This document shows, piece by piece, positions 52,090 to 61,492 of a stretch of 64,000 nucleotides of DNA. Made by a program: the position numbers and the translations under genes. The DNA comes from an uncultured Bacteroidia bacterium (GTDB taxonomy: Bacteria; Bacteroidota; Bacteroidia; Bacteroidales; UBA932): the NCBI GenBank assembly GCA_902785785.1, contig CADAAA010000007.1, forward strand, positions 62,001 through 126,000, given 5' to 3'. Positions within the stretch are counted from its first letter, which is position 1. Each line of letters opens with the position of its first letter. The notes beneath the pieces are model-generated. The model was not told the origin of the DNA. It worked only from the letters and a program-made list of their open reading frames with translations, and did not search any database.

Positions 52090-55020
52090 ATGAACATCAA
52101 ACACATTGTATTAGGCTTCTTTGCAGCGACCGCAGTCCTCGTCGGCTGCCAGCCCAAGGAAGAGGATTTCGGCGTGGCCAAGATCGAGGTCAGTACCGGC
52201 CAGCTCACATTCGGCCCTGCATCGGGTTCGCAGACCCTCCAGGTCACCGCTTCCCGTGACTGGACCGTCACGGGCCTTCCTGAGTGGATTGCCGTCGATC
52301 CTGCAGGCGGGGCTCCCTCCAAGAGCGCCCAGACCGTCACCGTCACTGTCATAGCCAATGACGGATACAACCGCGAGGCTGACGTCACCTTCTCCATCGG
52401 CCTGATGAAGGAGTACGTCAAGGTCTTACAGACCGGCCAGAAAGGCGAGTATGACACCGGCAACGGTACCAAGGAGCGTCCGTACTCCGCTTCCGCCGCC
52501 GCTGATTACGTGAGTTCACTTCCGGCTGACACCGAGTCTTCCGATGCCATTTACATCAAGGGCATCATTTCTTCTGTCGGCACTACCTACGAGGCCAGCG
52601 GCAACTATGGCAACGCCAGTTTCTACATTTCGGATGACGGCTCCTCCACCGGTACGCAGTTCTATGTATTCCAGACCTATTATCTAGGTAACAATAAGTG
52701 GAAAGCCGGTGACGACGACGTCAAGGTTGGAGACGAAGTGATAGTCTATGGCAAGGTCATCAATTATAAGGGCAATACCCCTGAGACCGTTGGCAAGGGC
52801 GCCAGCTACGTCTATTCGCACAATGGCAAGACTGCCGGTGATAACCCCAACCCTCCCGCAGGTGATCCTAAGGGTACAGGCGTCAAGGATGACCCGTACA
52901 ACCCTGCCGCCGCCATCAATGCCGTGAAGGACCTTACCTGGACCGACAACAATACTTATGATGCGACCGGTGAGGTTTATGTCAAGGGCAAGATCTCCCG
53001 TATCGCCGACAAGGGCACCTTCACCGACGGTGGTACTTACGGCAACGCCTCCTTCTATATCTCCGAAGACGGCACTTCCGCCGGCGAGTTCTACTGCTTC
53101 CGCGTGCTTTACCTTGGCAACAAGAAGTTCGAGTCCGGCCAGACCGACATCAAGGTCGGTGACGAAGTCATCATCTGCGGCCAGTTGATGAACTACAAGG
53201 GCAATACTCCTGAGACGGTAGCAGGCAAGGCCTACTTGTATTCCCTCAATGGCAATACCGGTGGCGGTGACACTCCTCCTCCGGCAGGTGATCCTAAGGG
53301 CACAGGTGTCAAGGATGATCCGTACAACCCTGCCGCCGCCATCAATGCCGTGAAGGACCTTACCTGGACCGACAACAATACCTATGATGCGACCGGTGAG
53401 GTTTATGTCAAGGGTAAGATCTCCAAGATCGCCTCTGGCGGCACCTTCACCGAAGGCGGTACTTACGGCAATGCCTCCTTCTACATTTCCGAGGACGGCT
53501 CTTCCGCCGGCGAGTTCTACTGCTTCCGCGTGCTTTACCTTGGCAACAAGAAGTTCGAGTCCGGCCAGACCGACATCAAGGTAGGTGATGAAGTCGTGGT
53601 TTACGGCCAGTTGATGAATTACCGCAACAATACGCCTGAAACTGTGGCCGGCAAGGCATATCTCTATTCGCTCAATGGTGATACCGGCAGCGACACGCCT
53701 CCTACTCCTCCTACCCCTCCTTCTGGCGATCCCAAGGGCACCGGCACACTGGATGATCCTTATAACCCTCTTGGTGCAGTCAATGCCGTCAAGGACCTGA
53801 CCTGGACCAGCAATGACACCTACGATACAACCGCTGAGGTTTATGTAAAGGGCAAGATTTCCCGTATCGCAAACAAGGGGACCTTCACTGAGGGCGGCAC
53901 CTATGGCAACGCCTCTTTCTACATCTCCGAGGATGGCTCAGAGTCGGGTGAGTTCTACTGCTTCCGTGTCCTGTACCTTGGCAACAAGAAGTACGAGTCG
54001 GGACAGACCGACATAAAGGTCGGTGATGAGGTCGTGGTTTACGGCCAACTGATGAATTATCGTAACGATACGCCTGAGACAGTGTCCGGTAAGGCCTATC
54101 TGTATTCCCTGAACGGGAAGACCGAGGATGGCGGTGACACGCCTCCCACTCCTCCTACTCCTCCTTCCGGGGACCCCAGTGGTACGGGTACGCTGAATGA
54201 TCCTTACAACCCTGCAGCTGCGATCAATGCCGTCAAGGATCTGACCTGGACCGACAACAACACTTACGACAAGACCGACAATGTCTATGTAAAGGGCAAG
54301 ATCTCCCGTATCGCAAACAAGGGCACCTTCACCGAGGGCGGCACTTATGGCAATGCCTCTTTCTACATCTCCGCTGATGGCTCGGAGTCGGGTGAGTTCT
54401 ACTGCTTCCGCGTCCTGTACCTTGGCAACAAGAAGTACGAGGCAGGCCAGACCGACATCAAGGTTGGTGATGAGGTCGTGGTTTACGGCCAATTGATGAA
54501 TTATCATAACGACACGCCTGAGACGGTCGCCAATTCAGCATACCTTTACTCCTTGAACGGTAAAACCGAGGACGAAGGTGGCGGCCAGGGTGGCGGCGGC
54601 GAGACTACGGGTGACTTCAAGAGCAATCTGAAGTGGACACTTGGAGAAAACGCATATGACAATGAAGCAACGGTCAATGGAACAGCCGGCGTATCTGTAC
54701 TGAAACTTGGAACGTCTTCCAAGGTTGGAACAGCTACTGTCACTATACCTGCTGGCACTAAGAAGATTTCCTTCTATGGCGTTTCATGGAAGGGTAAGGA
54801 AGCTTCCGTGGCCTTTAAGATCGGCGGCGAAACAGCCTATAAACAAGCATTGAAGCCCAATGATGGCGCTGCCAACAATTCGCCGTTCACCATGACAGTG
54901 ACCAGTTCTGATCAGTACACTTATACTCTTTCAGAGGTTCCTTCATCAGCCGTTACGGCCACTATTACTACTGAGGGCTCCAATACGCGTATCATCATAT
55001 TCGCTTTGAATGCCGAATAG
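52090..55020 (+). CDS. BACON plus five OB-fold repeats, surface lipoprotein
   Basis: A 976-residue lipoprotein (signal ending V-G-C, then Q-P-K-E-E-D, which resembles the Bacteroidota surface-export signal). A BACON-like domain occupies about residues 30-118. Five OB-fold modules follow: a divergent one (about 120-255) and four near-identical ones starting at 52861, 53287, 53725 and 54169. They are joined by Gly/Pro linkers such as P-P-T-P-P-T-P-P. The last 135 residues form a different beta-sandwich. No catalytic motif is visible. It heads a tight operon with two nuclease-type enzymes and a TonB receptor. OB-folds of this kind accompany secreted nucleases, so polyvalent binding of extracellular nucleic acid is my favoured role. 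Confidence 0.85.
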   Translation: MNIKHIVLGFFAATAVLVGCQPKEEDFGVAKIEVSTGQLTFGPASGSQTLQVTASRDWTVTGLPEWIAVDPAGGAPSKSAQTVTVTVIANDGYNREADVTFSIGLMKEYVKVLQTGQKGEYDTGNGTKERPYSASAAADYVSSLPADTESSDAIYIKGIISSVGTTYEASGNYGNASFYISDDGSSTGTQFYVFQTYYLGNNKWKAGDDDVKVGDEVIVYGKVINYKGNTPETVGKGASYVYSHNGKTAGDNPNPPAGDPKGTGVKDDPYNPAAAINAVKDLTWTDNNTYDATGEVYVKGKISRIADKGTFTDGGTYGNASFYISEDGTSAGEFYCFRVLYLGNKKFESGQTDIKVGDEVIICGQLMNYKGNTPETVAGKAYLYSLNGNTGGGDTPPPAGDPKGTGVKDDPYNPAAAINAVKDLTWTDNNTYDATGEVYVKGKISKIASGGTFTEGGTYGNASFYISEDGSSAGEFYCFRVLYLGNKKFESGQTDIKVGDEVVVYGQLMNYRNNTPETVAGKAYLYSLNGDTGSDTPPTPPTPPSGDPKGTGTLDDPYNPLGAVNAVKDLTWTSNDTYDTTAEVYVKGKISRIANKGTFTEGGTYGNASFYISEDGSESGEFYCFRVLYLGNKKYESGQTDIKVGDEVVVYGQLMNYRNDTPETVSGKAYLYSLNGKTEDGGDTPPTPPTPPSGDPSGTGTLNDPYNPAAAINAVKDLTWTDNNTYDKTDNVYVKGKISRIANKGTFTEGGTYGNASFYISADGSESGEFYCFRVLYLGNKKYEAGQTDIKVGDEVVVYGQLMNYHNDTPETVANSAYLYSLNGKTEDEGGGQGGGGETTGDFKSNLKWTLGENAYDNEATVNGTAGVSVLKLGTSSKVGTATVTIPAGTKKISFYGVSWKGKEASVAFKIGGETAYKQALKPNDGAANNSPFTMTVTSSDQYTYTLSEVPSSAVTATITTEGSNTRIIIFALNAE
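52861..54590 (+). repeat. four tandem OB-module repeats (142-148 codons each)
   Basis: Units begin at 52861, 53287, 53725 and 54169 (spacing 426, 438 and 444 bp, all multiples of three). Units one and two share long identical DNA stretches, for example across the A-A-A-I-N-A-V-K-D-L-T-W-T-D segment, while units three and four resemble each other more. This indicates recent in-frame duplication and possible copy-number change. The end coordinate is approximate. Confidence 0.9.
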
Positions 55021-55023
55021 CAG

Positions 55024-56211
55024 ATGAAACTTCGTAGGATCATAGCGGCGCTGGGCGCCGGGCTGCTCGTGCTCGGGTCATGTCAAGGACCCGAGCCTGA
55101 AGAGCCCGTGCTGCCCGCCGCGCTGACCACGCCCGTGCTGCAGCTGGAGCCTGCCTCCGGCAGCGTGTTCCTGTCGGTGACGGCGAGCAAGGACTGGAGC
55201 ATCACCACGTCCTACTCCGGCGACTCCGGCTGGGCCACTGTATCGCCAGCGACAGGCTCTGGCAGCCGCAACAGCGTGATCTTCTCATATGGGGCGAACG
55301 AGAGCGAGGAGGCGCGCAGCGTCACGCTGACCCTGACCGCCAACCCCGGCGGCCAGGCTTCGCTGACGCTGACGCAGAAGGGCATCGTCAAGCCCGATGT
55401 CCCTCCGCAGCAGTACGGTTACGGCTACGATGTGGCTAAGGCGCACTGGCTTGAGCTCCCCGCCACGAAGGCCGACGACGGCAAGGAGTGGTTCGCCCAC
55501 GACATGAGCGGCGGTGATTATTTCTCCAAACCGAACAACAAACGCAACTGGTCCTTCTACTACGATTACGACTCCTATCTCGCCACCTGGGTAGCCTATC
55601 CGCTCAACAAGGCACTTATCGGCAACGGAAGCCGGACCAATGCCTGGGGGTATGATCCTCTCCTCCCGTCATCTTGGCAGCAGGCCATTGTCAACGGGGC
55701 CTATGGCACCGGCCATACGCGCGGGCATCAGTTACCTTCGGCGGACCGCCTGACCTATGCCGCCAACGTCTCGACCTTCTATGCAACCAACATGACGCCG
55801 CAGGATTATGATTTCAACTGCGGCATCTGGGCTAATCTCGAGAACAAGGTGCGCAGTTATGCCAGTTCCTCCGACACTCTGTATGTCGTCACAGGTTGCG
55901 TCGTAGACGGCAAGTCACCTACGCTGCGTGACCGTGAAGACCATCCCGTCCGTGTCCCGTCCGCCTATTTCAAGGCTCTTCTCCGTTACATGCCTGGCTC
56001 GACGCTAGGTTACGGCGGGTACATGGCATGTGGATTCTTCTTCGCGCATACGTCGAGCATAGCGAATGACAATTTCGTCACCTACATCATGTCCATCGAC
56101 GAGCTTGAGGAGAAGACCGGCATCGAGTTCTTCGTGAACCTCCCGGAGGCGGTCGGCGCAGACAATGCACGAAAGATAAAGTCACAGGAGCCTGTCTCCT
56201 GGTGGAAATAA
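55024..56211 (+). CDS. secreted DNA/RNA non-specific endonuclease with BACON-like domain
   Basis: A 395-residue lipoprotein (signal ending G-S-C-Q). A BACON-like domain lies at about 38-122, then a beta-beta-alpha-metal nuclease domain of the Serratia NucA type at about 150-385. The catalytic motif D-R-G-H appears as T-R-G-H with His235 and is followed by Q-L-P-S-A-D-R. The metal-ligand region F-Y-A-T-N-M-T-P-Q-D, ending in the helix with I-W-A-N-L-E, is intact. It would cut single- and double-stranded DNA and RNA to oligonucleotides. It starts three bases after the OB-fold gene. Confidence 0.9.
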   Translation: MKLRRIIAALGAGLLVLGSCQGPEPEEPVLPAALTTPVLQLEPASGSVFLSVTASKDWSITTSYSGDSGWATVSPATGSGSRNSVIFSYGANESEEARSVTLTLTANPGGQASLTLTQKGIVKPDVPPQQYGYGYDVAKAHWLELPATKADDGKEWFAHDMSGGDYFSKPNNKRNWSFYYDYDSYLATWVAYPLNKALIGNGSRTNAWGYDPLLPSSWQQAIVNGAYGTGHTRGHQLPSADRLTYAANVSTFYATNMTPQDYDFNCGIWANLENKVRSYASSSDTLYVVTGCVVDGKSPTLRDREDHPVRVPSAYFKALLRYMPGSTLGYGGYMACGFFFAHTSSIANDNFVTYIMSIDELEEKTGIEFFVNLPEAVGADNARKIKSQEPVSWWK

Positions 56212-56226
56212 TTAATAACCAATTCG

Positions 56227-57366
56227 ATGAAAAAGTATTTATATAACCTGATCTTCCTTCTCGCTGTTCTGCCGTTCCTCAACGGATGCGGCGCGGCGCG
56301 GTCTGTTTACGCTCCGGAGGAGAACATGTCCGCGCGGATGGGCAGCGCCCCCGTGCAGACGGGCAAGAGCTATGTCATCGGCTTCTACAACCTTGAGAAT
56401 CTCTTCGACACCGTCCACGACGATGGCAAGAACGACTATGAGTATCTACCCGACGGCGCCAACCAATGGACGGAGACCAAGTACCAGAAGAAACTCAGCA
56501 ACATGGCCCAGGTGATAGCCGCCATGAAGCAGGACAACGGCGCTTGGCACACGGTCCTCGGAGTGTCCGAGATTGAGAACCGCCATGTCCTGGAGGACCT
56601 TGTGGCCGACCCTCAGATCGCCGACGCCAATTTCCAGATAGTCCATTATGACGGGCCTGATACCCGCGGAGTGGATGTCGCCCTGCTGTACAAGCCGGAC
56701 CAGTTCACATATCTGGACAGCGAGAGCATCCCGTTCGACTTCAACAGCCAGGCAATTACTTTCAGCAGCATGACGCAGGAGGATAAGGACAGTTTCCGTA
56801 CCCGTGACGTCCTGATGGTCCACGGCCTGATCGACGGCGAGCACTTTGCCATCTACGTGGCCCACCTCCCTTCACGCCGTGGCGCGAAGAGCGGCGACCT
56901 GCGCTCGCGCGGAGGCGAGATCATCTATCAGCATGCGATGCAGATGATGCAGAAGTATCCCGGCATCAAGTGCGTCGTGATGGGCGACATGAACGACAAT
57001 CCCACCGATCCGTCACTGGCTGAGTTCCTCCATGGTAAGGAAACCATCGACGAGGTCGGTCAGGCCGACTTCTTCTCGCCTTTCCTGTCCATGCTCAAGA
57101 ACGGCTACGGCTCGCTGGCATATCAGGGAGAGTGGAACATCTACGACTGCATCCTGGTCAACAACTCCCTCGCGCATCCCGAGGCAGGGACCCTGGGCAT
57201 CATCCCCATCACCAATCAGAAGTTCTACGGACGCATCTTTGCCAAGCCGTTCATGACCCAGCAGAGCGGACAGTACAAGAACACCCCGTTCCGCACCTCC
57301 TCCAACGGCTCATTCATCGGAGGTTATTCCGACCACTATCCGACCTATATCGTCATAAAGAAATAA
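56227..57366 (+). CDS. endonuclease/exonuclease/phosphatase-family lipoprotein
   Basis: A 379-residue protein with the signal ending L-N-G-C-G. All EEP-fold motifs are present in order: Y-N-L-E-N-L-F-D, S-E-I-E-N (metal Glu), R-G-V-D-V-A-L-L-Y, H-L-P-S-R-R-G, G-D-M-N-D-N-P (catalytic Asp/Asn) and Y-S-D-H-Y-P (general-base His). Family members are DNases, RNases and phosphoesterases. In ExeM- and Xds-type secreted nucleases an EEP domain is fused to an OB-fold, which matches this operon's gene content. Fifteen bases separate it from the endonuclease gene. Confidence 0.92.
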   Translation: MKKYLYNLIFLLAVLPFLNGCGAARSVYAPEENMSARMGSAPVQTGKSYVIGFYNLENLFDTVHDDGKNDYEYLPDGANQWTETKYQKKLSNMAQVIAAMKQDNGAWHTVLGVSEIENRHVLEDLVADPQIADANFQIVHYDGPDTRGVDVALLYKPDQFTYLDSESIPFDFNSQAITFSSMTQEDKDSFRTRDVLMVHGLIDGEHFAIYVAHLPSRRGAKSGDLRSRGGEIIYQHAMQMMQKYPGIKCVVMGDMNDNPTDPSLAEFLHGKETIDEVGQADFFSPFLSMLKNGYGSLAYQGEWNIYDCILVNNSLAHPEAGTLGIIPITNQKFYGRIFAKPFMTQQSGQYKNTPFRTSSNGSFIGGYSDHYPTYIVIKK

Positions 57367-57372
57367 CCAGAT

Positions 57373-60309
57373 ATGAAAAGACTCTTAACGACATTGTGTG
57401 CCTTGCTTGCCGGCGTGATGCTGCTGGCGCAGCCGACCGGCGGCGTCAAGGGCGTCGTGGTGAGCCGTGGTGACCGCCAGCCGGTCGAGGGTGCGAGGCT
57501 CGTCCTGCTCCAGGGCGCGGCCGAGCTCACCGAGACCGTGTCGGCAGCCGACGGCTCGTTCCTCATCGAGAATCTTGAGGATGGCATGTACACGCTCGTC
57601 ATCACTTGCGAGGACTTCCTGGAGACGCATGTCCAGGTCACGGTCAACGACGGCTTCGTGAAGAATATGTTCAACCTGTCGCTGACGTCGGCGCAGCGGG
57701 CCATCGAGATCGATGACGATGCTTTCGCCGCTTTCGACATGGATGATTCGGGCTACAACGACAATCCTACCATCCTGTTCGATGCCAACGATGTGTTCAA
57801 CAACATCGCCGGATACAATTTCAGCGCGGTCCGTTTCCAGGCGCGAGGCTATACGTCCGAGTCACAGGATGTCTACCTCGCCGGCGTAAAGATGAACGAC
57901 GCCGTCACCGGCTATTCTCCTTTCTCACTTTGGAGCGGCCTCAACGAGGCCATGCGCTCGAAGGAGACGGTCAACGGCTCCGAGGTCTCGGACTTCGGCT
58001 TCGGCGGCTACAACGGCCTGACCAACATCTTCGCCAATGCTTCCAACGTACGCAAGGGATGGAGGGGGAGTGTCCTGACCAACAGTTCGCTCTACCGCCT
58101 GCGCCTCATGGGCACCTACGCATCCGGCCCGCTTGACAATGGCTGGTCCTATGCGGTCAACGTTTCCGCCCGTCTCGGCGGCAACGACTGGATAGACGGA
58201 GTCTACTACCGTTCTTTCGCATACTATCTCGCCGCGGACAAGAAATTCGGCGACGCGCATCAGCTCGGCTTCGTGTTCTTCTCCACTCCCGGCCAGCGCG
58301 GAGCGCAGAACGCCTCCACGCAGGAGGTCTACGACCTGATGGGGGACAACATGTACAACTCCAACTGGGGCTACCAGAACGGTCGCGTCCGCAACGCCCG
58401 AGTCCGCAAGACGAATGAACCTATAGCGATCCTGAAGTACGACTACACTCCGTCCGACCGTTTCCAGGCATCCGCGACGCTCCTGTACAGATTCGGAAAG
58501 AACGGCTACACCGCCCTCGACTGGTACGATGCCCAGGATCCCCGCCCGGACTACTACCGCAACCTTCCCAGCTATTTCTACGATGCCAATCCTGACATGA
58601 ACAGGAACAATTTCGTGAAATACGCGTGGGCTAAGGAAGTCTGGACACACTCGTCGGACTATCCTAACCTCACTCACATCGACTGGGACCGCCTTTATGC
58701 GGTGAACCGCCTGCAGGGCACCGGCAATGGGGACGCCCGCTCCAAGTATGTGCAGGAGGAGCGTCATGTCGACCAGCGCGACCTCAATTTCGCGGCGACC
58801 TTCAAGGCCCGTCCGTCCGAGACCATCGTCCTCACAGGTGGAGTCAGCGCCAGGATCAACCGCAGCGAGAACTATAAACTGGTCGCCGACTTGCTCGGCG
58901 GAGATTATTTCCTCAACATCGACAACTTCGCGGAGCGCGATTTCGCGTCCACTGCCGCCAAGGTCCAGAACGATTTGGATTATTATATGGCCCACGGGAG
59001 CGCCGAGGTGCTCCATGTCGGTGACAAATACGGCTATGACTACTATGCGCAGGTGCGCAAGGCCGAAGGCTGGCTCAACGGCCGCTTCGCCTTCGGCAAC
59101 CTCAGCGCCAGCATCGGCGGCCGTGTCGGCTTCGAGTCCTTCTGGCGCGAGGGCCTGATGCGGAAGGGCCTTTTCGCCGGCCTCGACGAGAGCGGCAGGG
59201 AGATCATTGTCGACGGAGTGAATCTCACCTCGTATGATTCCAAAGGCAAGGTCATTTCCTCCTATGGCAAGTCTGATGTATCGAGCTATCTCACTTATGC
59301 GGCCAAGGCCGGACTGAGCTACTTGATAGGTGGTACACAGCGCATCTATGCCAACGCCGGATACTTCAACGACGCTCCTAAGTTCAATCAGGCTTTCCTT
59401 TCCGCGCGTACGCGCAATTCCCTTGTGGAAGACCTGAGGCCGATCAAGACTTTCTCGTCCGACATCAACTGGCAGTACGGGTCCAACGGTATCAACATCC
59501 GCGCCACGGCGTTCTATACCACGATCAAGGACCAGACTGACGTGATGAGCGCCTTCGACGACATCCAGAACGCTTTCTCGAACTTCGCGATCAGCGGCAT
59601 CGACCAGCGCAACATGGGTATCGAGTTCGGCTTCAAGGTCCCGACCTATTTCATCCCCAACCTGTCCGTGCAGGGAGTCCTTGCCGCGGGACGGTATGAG
59701 TACACCTCCAATCCACGCATGACGCAGACCGTGGACAACAGTGCGGAGGTCGTCATGGAGAATGTCCTCGTGCCTTACTGGAAGAGTAGTCCGGTCTATC
59801 CCAAGGATGCTTCCGGAAGGATCACCACGACGGATGTTTCCGCTTACGAGCGCATGCAGCAGCATTATGTACCTTCAACGCCTCAGCTGGCTGCGAGTCT
59901 CGGCCTGAGCTACAACTACAACTACTGGTATATCGACGGGGATGTCGAGTATTTTGCAAAGTCCTATCTCGACATGAATCCGCTCTACCGCACCGACTAT
60001 GCGACTTCGGGTCCGGACTACAACGTCACGCCCGAGGAGATCGAGTACATGACTTCCCAGGAAGAGTTCGACCCTGCCTGGCTGGTGAACGCGAGCATCG
60101 GAAAGTCGTGGTACATTAACAACAACCAACTGGGTTTCTCGCTCAATGTCAAGAATCTCCTGAACAACAGGAATGTCAAGACCGGTGGTTACGAGCAGAC
60201 CCGCATCGTGGACAATACCGTCGGCAAGGAGCGCTTCTACCGCTTTGACCCGAAGTATTTCTATATGGCGGGAGCCAATTACATGTTGAACATTTATTTC
60301 AGATTCTAA
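57373..60309 (+). CDS. TonB-dependent receptor of the nuclease/OB-fold locus
   Basis: A 978-residue outer-membrane receptor. A signal peptide (cut near L-L-A-Q) is followed by a carboxypeptidase-regulatory-like domain (about 22-110), a short acidic stretch, a plug with F-Q-A-R-G-Y and N-D-A-V-T-G-Y, and a long barrel ending I-Y-F-R-F. No STN domain, so no FecI/FecR signalling. The barrel is rich in Asn, Tyr and Arg. It is placed between the EEP protein and the DUF5689 lipoprotein with gaps of six and three bases, and is the presumed importer of the products made by the two nucleases. Confidence 0.93.
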   Translation: MKRLLTTLCALLAGVMLLAQPTGGVKGVVVSRGDRQPVEGARLVLLQGAAELTETVSAADGSFLIENLEDGMYTLVITCEDFLETHVQVTVNDGFVKNMFNLSLTSAQRAIEIDDDAFAAFDMDDSGYNDNPTILFDANDVFNNIAGYNFSAVRFQARGYTSESQDVYLAGVKMNDAVTGYSPFSLWSGLNEAMRSKETVNGSEVSDFGFGGYNGLTNIFANASNVRKGWRGSVLTNSSLYRLRLMGTYASGPLDNGWSYAVNVSARLGGNDWIDGVYYRSFAYYLAADKKFGDAHQLGFVFFSTPGQRGAQNASTQEVYDLMGDNMYNSNWGYQNGRVRNARVRKTNEPIAILKYDYTPSDRFQASATLLYRFGKNGYTALDWYDAQDPRPDYYRNLPSYFYDANPDMNRNNFVKYAWAKEVWTHSSDYPNLTHIDWDRLYAVNRLQGTGNGDARSKYVQEERHVDQRDLNFAATFKARPSETIVLTGGVSARINRSENYKLVADLLGGDYFLNIDNFAERDFASTAAKVQNDLDYYMAHGSAEVLHVGDKYGYDYYAQVRKAEGWLNGRFAFGNLSASIGGRVGFESFWREGLMRKGLFAGLDESGREIIVDGVNLTSYDSKGKVISSYGKSDVSSYLTYAAKAGLSYLIGGTQRIYANAGYFNDAPKFNQAFLSARTRNSLVEDLRPIKTFSSDINWQYGSNGINIRATAFYTTIKDQTDVMSAFDDIQNAFSNFAISGIDQRNMGIEFGFKVPTYFIPNLSVQGVLAAGRYEYTSNPRMTQTVDNSAEVVMENVLVPYWKSSPVYPKDASGRITTTDVSAYERMQQHYVPSTPQLAASLGLSYNYNYWYIDGDVEYFAKSYLDMNPLYRTDYATSGPDYNVTPEEIEYMTSQEEFDPAWLVNASIGKSWYINNNQLGFSLNVKNLLNNRNVKTGGYEQTRIVDNTVGKERFYRFDPKYFYMAGANYMLNIYFRF

Positions 60310-60312
60310 GCC

Positions 60313-61488
60313 ATGAAAAGAACGATTATCGCATTTGGCGCCCTCCTGGCGCTCATTTCCTGCCAGAGTCTGAAGGAAGAATGGCAGCCGGTGTTCACCT
60401 TCGACGCCAATGAACCGGCTGAGTTCGTCCCCGTTATGGAGGCGGAGCTGATGTCGCGCTACCATTTCACGGAGTTCACCACCATCCAGGCCCTGAAGGC
60501 CATGTACAAGTCACCAGGCGTCGAGATCACCGGTAATGTCTGGATCAAGGGCCAGGTCATTTCCTCCGACCGTACTGGCAATATCTATCGCGAGCTATAT
60601 ATTCAGGACGGTACCGGCGGCATCGACGTCAAGGTCGGCAAGTCTTCCCTTTATAGCGATTACAGACTCGGCCAGTGGGTATATGTCCGCTGCTCCAGCC
60701 TTACGCTCGGTTCGTATAACGGAATGCCACAGCTGGGCATGGAACCGGATGATACTTCGACCAATGAGTATGAGACGTCCTATATAGACCTTCAGGCCAT
60801 CATCAACGAGCATGTGTTCAAGGGAGCATACGATACGCCCGTGGCTCCGCAGGTCGTCACCGAGGACCAGATCAAGACTGCCATCAAGACCGGTTACAAG
60901 CATGAGTTGTGGGGTAAGTATGTGACGGTCAAGGGACTGAAATACAGCAACGAGGTCTTCGCCCTCCTGTATCCCAACAGCAACCTTCCTCACAAGAGCG
61001 GCAATCCTGAGAACCGTGTGTTCCTCTCAACCCCTCAGAGCGGCGCCGTCCCTGGATTTGACTATACTTGGGGCATCGACTCCTGGGCCCTTTCCAAGGC
61101 CAGATATGTCGAGCTCATCAAGTCGGGCAAGCTGGACCAGGCCGAGGTTGGCAGCGGCGCAACGAGGTACGGCACCATTCTCGGTACCCCGCGCCAGTAT
61201 CTCTCTCCGGGCCGGACGCTCGACAGTTTCGGCACGGATGCCGACCTGACTTACAAGGATATCATGATAAAGTATGCCGGGGCCAATACCATCTCGCAGT
61301 ATTTCAAGCTCGGCTCAACCGATATCCAGATCCGCACCAGCGGATATGCGAAGTTTGCGGACGAGAAGATCGACAGTGACATTGTGAACGGGACTCCGAT
61401 CGACGTCACCGGCATCCTGACCATATACAGTGGATCGGCGCAGTTCACCCTCGTGGACGAGCCTTCCATTTCAGTAATCAAGCATTGA
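60313..61488 (+). CDS. DUF5689 OB-fold lipoprotein
   Basis: A 391-residue lipoprotein whose signal ends I-S-C-Q, followed by S-L-K-E-E, an acidic surface-export-like patch. The DUF5689 domain at about 50-145 has the OB-like pattern I-K-G-Q-V-I-S-S, L-Y-I-Q-D-G-T-G-G-I and G-Q-W-V-Y-V-R-C. A second OB-like region closes the protein (V-T-G-I-L-T-I-Y-S-G). Its place after the receptor is that of SusD/DUF4249-type lids, so it is probably the receptor's surface partner. Confidence 0.85.
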   Translation: MKRTIIAFGALLALISCQSLKEEWQPVFTFDANEPAEFVPVMEAELMSRYHFTEFTTIQALKAMYKSPGVEITGNVWIKGQVISSDRTGNIYRELYIQDGTGGIDVKVGKSSLYSDYRLGQWVYVRCSSLTLGSYNGMPQLGMEPDDTSTNEYETSYIDLQAIINEHVFKGAYDTPVAPQVVTEDQIKTAIKTGYKHELWGKYVTVKGLKYSNEVFALLYPNSNLPHKSGNPENRVFLSTPQSGAVPGFDYTWGIDSWALSKARYVELIKSGKLDQAEVGSGATRYGTILGTPRQYLSPGRTLDSFGTDADLTYKDIMIKYAGANTISQYFKLGSTDIQIRTSGYAKFADEKIDSDIVNGTPIDVTGILTIYSGSAQFTLVDEPSISVIKH

Positions 61489-61492
61489 CAAT

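Noticed and set aside
52861-54590. CRISPR-like or VNTR reading of the regularly spaced repeats
   Set aside because: Units are 426-444 bp, in frame and protein coding. They are domain repeats, and no CRISPR array was found anywhere in the window.
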